In this document: in pieces, positions 7,730-14,757 of the stretch | Position numbering within the stretch: position 1 is the first letter of the stretch | How the letters are laid out: each line of letters opens with the position of its first letter | DNA from: Clostridiales bacterium | GTDB lineage: Bacteria; Bacillota; Clostridia; Christensenellales; Aristaeellaceae | NCBI GenBank assembly: GCA_004556545.1 | Contig: SFGO01000030.1 | Location: 1-49,079 of the forward strand | DNA length: 49,079 nt | Reading direction: 5' to 3' | The notes under the pieces: generated by a model | What the model was told of the DNA's origin: nothing | The model's input: only the letters and a program-made list of their open reading frames with translations | Databases searched by the model: none | Translations under genes and position numbers: made by a program

Positions 7730-9514
7730 TTAATCGACAGGGGAGCAAACCGTGTACAGCGCGTAGCTCAGGAAACCGGCGCAGGTGGCGAAAGCTTCGC
7801 CTGTTTCACAGAGACCTGTATCCTCGTTGACGCTTTCGCAGGCAACGCCGTTGTCCAGCGGTGTGCGGCTCAGATGAAGCAGCGCGCTATCCGCATGGCC
7901 GCTGAGCAGACTGTTGCAGATGGAGAGAATCCACGGGTGCGGCGCATGCTTACAGCCGATTTCTGCGATGGGATGACCGGCAAAGGACAGCGCGTAGCTT
8001 TCGTCCCGAATCATGGCCGCTGTGTTCTGCCATATCGGATCCTCTGCTTCGCAGAAACCATAGAAGGGAAGCAACAGCAGGCTTCCGGGCGGCTCGTCAT
8101 AGATGTCGTAATGACCGTTCAGATCCACAGACCAGGCAAAGAAACGCTTGTGGTTCTGCTCCTTGACGCAGTGCTCATAAATGGCTTGGCGGGTTTTATC
8201 TGTCTCGTCCATCAATTCCGGACGGTCCAGCAGCTTGGCCAGTGCTTTCAGGGCATAGCAAACCAGCGCATTGTCATAGGTCAGATAAAGATAGTTGTGC
8301 ATATCGTCCGTGGGCTGCAGGAAGGTTTCGTACAGGGGAATGGACGGATGCCTTTTTTCGCGCAGTCTGCAGAGAATCATCTGAAGAGCCTCCTGCACAA
8401 AGGGGTGCTTCGAAAAAGCTTCATCGCCGGTCTGTTCCATATAACGATTCAAAGCAACGACAGGAGCGCACAGCTCATCCAACTCAAAGCCCGGCTCCAG
8501 CATGGTTCCGTCGATAAAACGGCTGTGAACGCCAAAGTTTCGGGCCTGACGGCGAAAAACGTAGGTCAGAATTTCCCGGGCGTAAGCGCTGTCTACCGCT
8601 AATATGGCGGGAAATGCCCACAGCAGGCTGTCCCTGTCCCAATAGGCCGCAGAAACATAGTAGCGCGGGCTGCGGCTGGTCATCAGACATAGCTCCTCCG
8701 TATCGACCGTGCGTCCGGAGGCATAGAAAAAAGCGAAGAACAGGTTGGTGTTCAGAAGCTCGGTGAGCTTCGGGTCGGCAAGATGCTTTTCTCGGGCGGA
8801 CAGCCAGCGAACGGTGCGGTCATACACGGTCTCAAAGCCCTGACGAAGCAGCTCCTTGGCGCTGGTGGAAGCGGCCACGCCGTCATACCCCACGCCCCAG
8901 GGAATATCCAGCATGGCCTGTTCGCCTGGCTGGAGAATCGTCTGGCGGAAAATATCGTAGGAAAAGCCCTTCTGGCTCCACTGGCCCTGCTGATCGATCT
9001 CTGCGAACTGCTGCGGGTCGGAAATGCAGGGAGCAAAGGCGAACAGGGGCAGTCCCGGCTTCTGGCTGAAAATAAACATGTGATTCCAGCCGGATTCATA
9101 GACCTCTCTGCCCTCGGTCAGCTCCGTTGTTTCGTTGATTTCGTGCAGGGTGTGCGCCCATTCGCCCTCTGTTCCGAAACGAACGGCGCGGGCCGCGGAA
9201 CCAAGGTTCTGCACCGTCAGCCGGAGAATCAGCCCGCGCTCGCCGACGGGGGTGAGATAGGTGCAGGAAAAGCGCAGCTCCTGTTCTTCCGCTGTAAAGC
9301 TGGGGATCCAGCAATGGGCACGACTCCATACGGGCCGGAGAGGGAGACGGCGCTCGTCCAGCTCCCAATAGGGACGAATCAGCCCTGCGTTTCCGCGAAG
9401 CTCCAAAAGGCCCTTCACCTGCATGTACAGAAAAGTGATGCCTTCTACCGCGCCGTCGCTTTCCCGGATGGTAGGCAGAGAAAGAAATTCGTTGCCAGTA
9501 ACCTGATAAGCCAT
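7730..9514 (-). CDS. (alpha/alpha)6-barrel glycosidase-like protein
   Basis: This 594-residue protein has an N-terminal beta-rich domain (about 1-240) and a C-terminal helical domain. The helical part has WDRDSLLWAFPAIL (292-305), HSRFIDG (330-336), a Glu/Asp-rich turn near 340-350 and a Gly/Ala-rich end (EDTGLCETGEAFATCAGFL). This layout is typical of six-hairpin glycosidases such as glycogen-debranching, GH63 or GH125 enzymes. WDRDS probably supplies a catalytic or substrate-binding acid. No signal peptide is seen, so it acts in the cytoplasm on an imported oligosaccharide. It starts 15 bases after the LacI gene, with GAAGGGAG before the ATG. Facing the ABC importer and GH31/GH13 genes, it probably belongs to the same sugar regulon. 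The exact family and sugar are not determined. Confidence 0.65.
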   Translation of the reverse strand: MAYQVTGNEFLSLPTIRESDGAVEGITFLYMQVKGLLELRGNAGLIRPYWELDERRLPLRPVWSRAHCWIPSFTAEEQELRFSCTYLTPVGERGLILRLTVQNLGSAARAVRFGTEGEWAHTLHEINETTELTEGREVYESGWNHMFIFSQKPGLPLFAFAPCISDPQQFAEIDQQGQWSQKGFSYDIFRQTILQPGEQAMLDIPWGVGYDGVAASTSAKELLRQGFETVYDRTVRWLSAREKHLADPKLTELLNTNLFFAFFYASGRTVDTEELCLMTSRSPRYYVSAAYWDRDSLLWAFPAILAVDSAYAREILTYVFRRQARNFGVHSRFIDGTMLEPGFELDELCAPVVALNRYMEQTGDEAFSKHPFVQEALQMILCRLREKRHPSIPLYETFLQPTDDMHNYLYLTYDNALVCYALKALAKLLDRPELMDETDKTRQAIYEHCVKEQNHKRFFAWSVDLNGHYDIYDEPPGSLLLLPFYGFCEAEDPIWQNTAAMIRDESYALSFAGHPIAEIGCKHAPHPWILSICNSLLSGHADSALLHLSRTPLDNGVACESVNEDTGLCETGEAFATCAGFLSYALYTVCSPVD

Positions 9515-9529
9515 GGGATACGCTCCCTT

Positions 9530-10591
9530 CTATGATTCGATAGCGGTTTCGGACGTTTTTGACAGGTCGACCTGCTGACTGTCAGGTTCCAGACGGCGGA
9601 CGCTCTGGCGTTCCACCAGCCAGGTGCCCAGCAGCGTTCTTTCAGGCGCAAGCGCCCGCTGGCGGATATGCCGCAGCAGCATGTTCACCACCAGATGCGC
9701 CTTCTGAGAGATATCCTGCGCCAGCGTGGTCAGCGCAGGCTGCACCTGCGTAGCCAGCGGAAGATCATCGAAACCAAGCACGGAAACGTCGTCCGGCACC
9801 CGGAAGCCCAGCTGGGAGAACGCCTGCATCAGCTGGACCGCCGCCAGGTCGGAGGTGCAGAAAAAGGCGGTGGGGCGGTCGGGCAGCGCCATGATTTTGC
9901 GGAGGGGCTCCGGCGGGAACAGCGCTTCCCGGTTATGCAGGATGAAATCATCGTCCAGCTCCACGCCGCCTTCGGCCAGACCGGCCCGGAAGCCCTCCAG
10001 CCGGTGGCGGTCTACGTCGCTTTCGTCAACGTTATTGCCCAAAAAGCCTATGCACCTGTGTCCCATTCGGATTAGATATTCCCCGGCCAGCTGGCCGCCT
10101 GCGTCATCGTCCATCCCCACGTGGTTCGCGCCCGGAATGCGGACATAGCAATCCGTAAAGACGGTCGGAATGTCGGTCAGAGAACGCAGCGTGTGCAGAT
10201 GCCGGTTGTAGGCTCCGCTGAAGATCACGCCCGCCACGTTCCAGCCCCGCAGATCCGCGTCAATTTCCTTGTAATTGTCGGAAAAACGAATCAGGGGATA
10301 GTAGCCGTTCTGCTGAAGCTCCAGCGTCAGCGCGCCCACATATTCCGCGGTATAGGGGTTGCGGAAGATATTTTCCCCCGGCGAGGCCTGAACGATGACG
10401 GCGATGATGTGGGACTCCCGCTGGGCCAGCGACCGGGCGGCCTGATTGGGCACATAGCCGGATTTTTTCATGATGGCCTGAATCCGCTCGGCAGTGTCGG
10501 CGGAGACCCGGCCGGAATTTCCATTCAGCACGTTGGAGACGGTGGTCATGCTGACGCCGGCCTCCTGTGCGATTTCCTTGAGGGTAATCAA
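9530..10591 (-). CDS. LacI-family transcriptional regulator
   Basis: 353 residues. The N terminus is a classic LacI helix-turn-helix and hinge (TLKEIAQEAGVSMTTVSNVL, then AARSLAQ), followed by a periplasmic-binding-protein-like sensor domain from about residue 60. The start is TTG, supported by AAAGGAGG 7 bases upstream; no better ATG fits. It is expected to repress the downstream glycosidase gene and the divergent ABC-importer/GH operon until a sugar or sugar-phosphate binds. It has its own promoter at 10624-10652. The ligand is unknown, but the target genes suggest an alpha-glucoside or related oligosaccharide. Confidence 0.92.
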   Translation of the reverse strand: MITLKEIAQEAGVSMTTVSNVLNGNSGRVSADTAERIQAIMKKSGYVPNQAARSLAQRESHIIAVIVQASPGENIFRNPYTAEYVGALTLELQQNGYYPLIRFSDNYKEIDADLRGWNVAGVIFSGAYNRHLHTLRSLTDIPTVFTDCYVRIPGANHVGMDDDAGGQLAGEYLIRMGHRCIGFLGNNVDESDVDRHRLEGFRAGLAEGGVELDDDFILHNREALFPPEPLRKIMALPDRPTAFFCTSDLAAVQLMQAFSQLGFRVPDDVSVLGFDDLPLATQVQPALTTLAQDISQKAHLVVNMLLRHIRQRALAPERTLLGTWLVERQSVRRLEPDSQQVDLSKTSETAIES

Positions 10592-10623
10592 CGTGCCGCC
10601 TCCTTTGCAAAGTGCTTTCTATC

Positions 10624-10652
10624 AATATAGCACAACCCGAATTGGTTTGCAA
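10624..10652 (-). promoter_or_regulatory. LacI/glycosidase promoter
   Basis: On the minus strand, TTGCAA (10652-10647) and TATATT (10629-10624) are spaced by 17 bases, about 33 bases before the TTG start. Confidence 0.7.
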
Positions 10653-10820
10653 TGGGTTGAACGCTAAACTTTTTATCCATGAGGGAAATGGGATGAAAAA
10701 TTCCTTTTTGCCCGTCTTTGATCGGGCTTGCTTTTGGATTTGAAAAAGAAAAACGAAAAAAGAAAACATAGTATTTTCAACACTTTCGACTGCATTTGGC
10801 AAAAAAATCAAAAATTGTTC

Positions 10821-10849
10821 TTGACAAGGAAAATTTTCGGTGATAGAGT
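10821..10849 (+). promoter_or_regulatory. ABC importer operon promoter
   Basis: A perfect -35 TTGACA (10821-10826) and -10 TAGAGT (10844-10849) are spaced by 17 bases. They lead to a GGAGGGA ribosome site and the ATG at 10898. Confidence 0.8.
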
Positions 10850-10897
10850 AAAGCCAAGTTAAGCGATAAATCAAAACCGAGCAGGAGGGAACACCGT

Positions 10898-11815
10898 ATG
10901 AATCGTTCGGGAACGTGGAAACGAATCAGCCGGAATTGGGGTCTGTATCTGCTGCTTTTGCCTTCCTTGGTGCTGCTGATCCTGTTCGCCTACAAGCCCA
11001 TGTACGGCGTGGTGATCGCGTTCAAGAACTACAAGAATTCACTGGGCATTCTGGGAAGCCCGTGGGCGGATCCGCTGTTCAAAAATTTTCAGCGCTTTTT
11101 CAATTCCTATCAGTGCGAGGCGACCATCCGCAATACCCTTCGGCTGAGCCTGTACAGTCTGGCGGTAGGGTTCCCGATTCCCATCATCCTGGCGCTGATG
11201 ATCAACCAGATCACCGCCATGCGCTTCCGCCGCACGTTTCAGACCATTCTGTATCTGCCGCATTTCATTTCCACGGTGGTCATGGTGGGCCTTCTGCTCA
11301 TCTGGCTTTCTCCCTCCAGCGGACTGGTGGGCGCTTTCTACCGGCTGCTGGGCAAGGACGCGCCCAACGTCATGACCAGCGCCTCCGGCTTCCCCAGCAT
11401 CTATGTCTGGTCGGACGTATGGCAGCATTCGGGCTGGGATTCCATCGTGTTTCTGGCCGCGCTTTCCTCCATTGATCCCACCCTTTACGAGGCGGCTACG
11501 GTGGACGGCGCGACCCGCTGGCAGAAAATGCGCTACATCGATCTGCCGCTGCTGATGTCCACCGCCTGCATTATGCTGATCCTCCGGGCAGGCAATCTGA
11601 TGAACGTGGGCTTCGAAAAGGTTTTTCTGATGCAGAACGACCTGAACATGTCCACCAGCGAGATCATCGCCACCTACGTGTACAAGATGGGCCTGCGCAA
11701 CAGTCAGTACGCAGTGTCCACCGCCGTCAATCTGTTCAATAATCTGGTGAACTTCGTACTGCTGCTCCTGGTGAACTGCGTGACCCGGAAGCTGGGCGAA
11801 ACCAGTCTGTTTTAA
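10898..11815 (+). CDS. CUT1 ABC sugar importer permease (LplB type)
   Basis: 305 residues with about six membrane helices. A short cytoplasmic N terminus is followed by LLLLPSLVLLILFAYKPMYG, the hallmark of LplB/YtcP-type permeases. The EAA loop (EAATVDGATRWQKMRYIDLP, about residues 199-218) contacts the ATPase. It pairs with the next permease, starting 13 bases later, to import the sugar captured by the binding protein at 12830. No ATP-binding subunit is encoded nearby; in Bacillota one shared MsmX-like ATPase commonly serves such importers. Control is by the promoter just upstream and probably the divergent LacI. Confidence 0.92.
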   Translation: MNRSGTWKRISRNWGLYLLLLPSLVLLILFAYKPMYGVVIAFKNYKNSLGILGSPWADPLFKNFQRFFNSYQCEATIRNTLRLSLYSLAVGFPIPIILALMINQITAMRFRRTFQTILYLPHFISTVVMVGLLLIWLSPSSGLVGAFYRLLGKDAPNVMTSASGFPSIYVWSDVWQHSGWDSIVFLAALSSIDPTLYEAATVDGATRWQKMRYIDLPLLMSTACIMLILRAGNLMNVGFEKVFLMQNDLNMSTSEIIATYVYKMGLRNSQYAVSTAVNLFNNLVNFVLLLLVNCVTRKLGETSLF

Positions 11816-11828
11816 GGAGGGACGGAGG

Positions 11829-12761
11829 ATGACTACGACAACCGGCAAGCAGAGCCTTCCCGCTTCCCACGGCAGAAACCGTGTGCGCCGCCAGCCCAAG
11901 GACGTGGCTTTTGACGTGGTGCTCTACCTGATCTGCGCCATTCTGCTGATCCTGATTCTGTATCCCCTGTGGTTTATTGTGATCGCTTCTTTTTCGGATC
12001 CGTCGGCTGTGGCGGGCGGGCATGTCTGGTTCGTGCCGGTAGGCTTTACGCTGGACGGCTATGAGGAGCTGCTCAACCAGCCCAACGTCTGGGTGGGCTA
12101 TCGGAACACCATTCTCTACACCGTCACGGGCACGCTTTTCGGCCTGGCCGTCAATATCCCGGCGGCCTACGCCCTGTCCCGGAAGGATCTCTGGGGCCGG
12201 AAGGCGCTGATGGGGTTGTTCGTGTTCACCATGTTCTTCTCCGGCGGTCTGATTCCCATCTTTCTGACGGTGCAGGAGCTGGGGCTGTACAATTCCTTCT
12301 GGGTGATGGTGGTTCCCTTCGCGGTCAGCGCCTACAACGTGATCGTGGCCCGCACCTTCTTTGAAACCAGCCTGCCGCCCGATCTGTGGGACGCGGCCCA
12401 GATCGACGGCTGCGGCAACCTGCGCTTCTTCTTTACGATTGCCCTGCCCCTTTCCAAGGCGGTGGTCTCCGTCATCGCCCTGTGGACGGCGGTGGGGCAG
12501 TGGAATTCCTACTTCAACGCTTTGATCTATATCCGGGATGAGAACCTGTATCCGCTGGCGCTGATCATGCGCAACATTCTGGTCACGCAGCAGATTCAGT
12601 CCGCGCTGGGCACCGGCGAGGCCGCGCTGATCGCCCTGCGCAAGGCCAATCTGATGCGCTATGCCATGATTATCGTCGCAACCGTGCCCATCATGTGCGT
12701 CTATCCCTTTGTGCAGAAGTACTTCGATCAGGGTGTGATGATCGGCGCGGTCAAGGGCTGA
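11829..12761 (+). CDS. CUT1 ABC sugar importer permease (YtcP type)
   Basis: 310 residues with about six membrane helices. A basic N-terminal segment precedes the first helix at about residues 31-58 (LYLICAILLILILYPLWFIV). The EAA loop, around WDAAQIDGCGNLRFFFTIALP (about 188-208), precedes the last helices. The end, QGVMIGAVKG, is typical of MalG/LacG-like CUT1 permeases. It forms the second half of the channel with the preceding permease. The ribosome site is AAGGAGGGACGGAGG. Its stop is followed by a small hairpin (12789-12806), which may set the relative level of the binding-protein message. Confidence 0.92.
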   Translation: MTTTTGKQSLPASHGRNRVRRQPKDVAFDVVLYLICAILLILILYPLWFIVIASFSDPSAVAGGHVWFVPVGFTLDGYEELLNQPNVWVGYRNTILYTVTGTLFGLAVNIPAAYALSRKDLWGRKALMGLFVFTMFFSGGLIPIFLTVQELGLYNSFWVMVVPFAVSAYNVIVARTFFETSLPPDLWDAAQIDGCGNLRFFFTIALPLSKAVVSVIALWTAVGQWNSYFNALIYIRDENLYPLALIMRNILVTQQIQSALGTGEAALIALRKANLMRYAMIIVATVPIMCVYPFVQKYFDQGVMIGAVKG

Positions 12762-12788
12762 CGGAAGGCCCTGTAGATGATGGAAACC

Positions 12789-12806
12789 AAACGGCGGACG
12801 CCGTTT
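12789..12806 (+). other. intercistronic hairpin
   Basis: AAACGGC pairs with GCCGTTT around GGAC, just before the ribosome site of the binding-protein gene. No T run follows, so it more likely protects or processes the mRNA than terminates it. Confidence 0.5.
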
Positions 12807-12829
12807 AGGAAAATAAGGAGGTATCCTCA

Positions 12830-14410
12830 ATGAAAAAATTGGTGTCTCTGCTTCTGGCCGTTGCGATGCTTCTGGCCTGCGCCTCTGCTCTGGCGGAGAT
12901 TCCCGAAGGCTTCCACGCCGAGGGAATGCCCATCGTGGATGAACCCATCACCATCAGCGTCCTGACGATGCGCTGGGGTTCCATGGGCGATTCCTTCAAG
13001 ACCAACCCCTTCCTGGTCAATCTGGAAAAGGAATCCAATGTGAAGGTCAACTGGCAGATCGTTTCCTCCAACGACTGGGCTGACAACCAGAAGCCCGTGA
13101 TGCTGGCCGGCGGCGAAAGCGCGCTGCCCGAGGTGGTGCTGGGCTTCCAGACCTTCAGCGAGTCCGACATCATCAACAACGTGGAATACTTCCTGCCGCT
13201 GGAAGACCTGATTGAGCAGTATATGCCCAACCTGACCAAGGCCTTCGAAGAAATGCCCGCCCTGAAGGCGATTTCCACCTCTGCGGACGGACACATCTAC
13301 TCCCTGCCCTCCCGGATGCCCAAGCGCCCCGTGGCCTGCAACGTGCCGGTCATCAACGTGAAGTGGCTGGAAAACCTGGGTCTGGAAGTGCCTACCACCA
13401 TCGACGAGCTGGAAAACGTGCTGCGCGCCTTCAAGGAGCAGGACGCGAACGGCAACGGCGACCCCAACGATGAAATCCCCTTCACCGGCATCGGTCTGGG
13501 CATGGATTTCCTGTCTCCCTTCGGCATGACCGACGTGTACGGCCAGCGCTATCTGGTCAACGACGACGGCACCGTCCGTTACGCCTATACCAGCGAAGAA
13601 TACAAAGAGGGCATCAAGTGGGCCCACAAGCTCTATCAGGACGGCCTGATCGACAACGAGCTCTTCACTCAGAACGACCAGATCCGCGACGCCAAGTGCG
13701 ACGACCCCAACGTCTCCCGCGTGGGCTTCTGCTACGCCTGGAGCTACGACGCCATCTTCCGCAACTGGAAGGATGAATACAAGGTCATCGCTCCCATCGC
13801 CGGCCCCGACGGAGAACGCTATCAGCAGGGCGACCTGAACGGCCTGTATTCCCTCAAGTCCAACCAGCTGTCCATCACCACCGTGTGCAAGCATCCCGAA
13901 GTAGTGCTGCGCTGGGCGGATCAGTTCTACACCGGCGAAGCCAGCATCCAGAACTTCTGGGGCGGCCTGGGCGAAGTGACCACCGCCAACGCGGACGGCA
14001 CCTACACCCTGAACAACCCGCCGGAGGGCACCAGCGCCGACGCATGGTACTGGGATCGCTCCCTGCGCGACTTCGGCCCCAAGTACTGCTCCGTCGAGTT
14101 TGACAAGAAGATCATTCTGGATCCCACCGAGGGCGACGGCCTGAAGGTAGCCATGGATGCGGAGACCGCCCAGTATGTGCGCCCCTGCTTCCCCGAGCTG
14201 AAGTACACCGCCGACGAATACAACGAGCTGTCCTTCCTGCAGGCGGACATCGACACCTACGTGGATACCACCCGCGCCCGCTGGGTTGCCGAGGGCGGCA
14301 TCGACGAAGAATGGGACGCCTATGTGGAACAGCTGAACACCATGGGTCTGGAAGACATGAACAAGATCTACGAAGGCGCTTACGCCCGTTATCTGGCGGC
14401 GCAGGACTGA
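12830..14410 (+). CDS. extracellular sugar-binding protein of the ABC importer
   Basis: 526 residues. It begins with a signal peptide (MKKLVSLLLAVAMLLACASA, cleavage probably after ALA). A Cys sits in the hydrophobic core, but the context is not a strict lipobox, so lipid attachment is uncertain. The large two-lobed body of about 500 residues, with the calcium-loop-like DANGNGDPNDEIPFTG at about 205-220, matches LipO/LplA-type binding proteins that accompany LplB/YtcP permeases. It would deliver an oligosaccharide outside the membrane to the permeases at 10898 and 11829. AAGGAGG precedes the ATG. Codon use is strongly biased to C/G third bases, consistent with high expression. Confidence 0.92.
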   Translation: MKKLVSLLLAVAMLLACASALAEIPEGFHAEGMPIVDEPITISVLTMRWGSMGDSFKTNPFLVNLEKESNVKVNWQIVSSNDWADNQKPVMLAGGESALPEVVLGFQTFSESDIINNVEYFLPLEDLIEQYMPNLTKAFEEMPALKAISTSADGHIYSLPSRMPKRPVACNVPVINVKWLENLGLEVPTTIDELENVLRAFKEQDANGNGDPNDEIPFTGIGLGMDFLSPFGMTDVYGQRYLVNDDGTVRYAYTSEEYKEGIKWAHKLYQDGLIDNELFTQNDQIRDAKCDDPNVSRVGFCYAWSYDAIFRNWKDEYKVIAPIAGPDGERYQQGDLNGLYSLKSNQLSITTVCKHPEVVLRWADQFYTGEASIQNFWGGLGEVTTANADGTYTLNNPPEGTSADAWYWDRSLRDFGPKYCSVEFDKKIILDPTEGDGLKVAMDAETAQYVRPCFPELKYTADEYNELSFLQADIDTYVDTTRARWVAEGGIDEEWDAYVEQLNTMGLEDMNKIYEGAYARYLAAQD

Positions 14411-14485
14411 TCGGACGTTCGATCTTCTGACTGCTTTATGAGCCGGAGGGGCGCGCCGGGTACGCCCCCTCCGCGCCCTGAAACG

Positions 14486-14515
14486 CCGCCCGGCGGAAAA
14501 CCGGGCGGTTCTTTT
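14486..14515 (+). terminator. rho-independent terminator of ABC operon
   Basis: CCGCCCGG (14486-14493) pairs with CCGGGCGG (14501-14508) around CGGAAAA, followed by TTCTTTT. Confidence 0.8.
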
Positions 14516-14539
14516 CTGTACTTCATCTATATTTCACCT

Positions 14540-14693
14540 AAGGCAATACCGCACAATTCGGCAGCGGCACTAGCGATGCATTTTCCGCCATCCGCTGCTT
14601 GCAAAACTCTCGATTTACCTCCAGTAAACCTTCGAGTTTTGCCATTGCGTCTGACAAAAAATGCACTCCACCTCATTTGTGCGGCATTGTCCT
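14540..14693. mobile_element. MITE-like element, 154 bp
   Basis: The ends AAGGCAATACCGCACAA (14540-14556) and TTGTGCGGCATTGTCCT (14677-14693) are inverted repeats agreeing at 14 of 17 positions. Inside is a second inverted pair, TGCATTTT/AAAAAATGCA, and a third, CAAAACTC...GAGTTTTG (14601-14641), so the whole unit folds into one long hairpin. The flanks CTAA|GGCAAT and ATTGTC|CTAA suggest a 4-bp target duplication. No transposase is encoded. A shortened relative lies at 7623-7670. Confidence 0.7.
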
Positions 14694-14757
14694 AACATTT
14701 CCCAATTTTCCGCCGAAGCAGGGAATGCTCCCCGGTTTTGCAAAAGGAGGGTCGCTC

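Larger units (their letters stand above)
10592..10897. other. divergent control region of the alpha-glycan locus
   Basis: This region holds the minus-strand LacI promoter, the plus-strand ABC operon promoter and two similar 12-bp CG-centred sequences, TTTAGCGTTCAA (minus strand, 10656-10667) and TTTATCGCTTAA (minus strand, near 10859-10870). They share 9 of 12 positions and are possible LacI operators. The middle (10670-10800) is AT-rich with no gene. Confidence 0.5.

Noticed and set aside
10656..10870. Two CG-centred 12-mers as firm LacI operators
   Set aside because: They agree at 9 of 12 positions but are poorly palindromic, so they are mentioned only as weak candidates.
14599..14757. N-terminal extension of the first GH31 protein
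   Set aside because: It reads through the MITE-like element; the ATG at 14758 has an ideal ribosome site.
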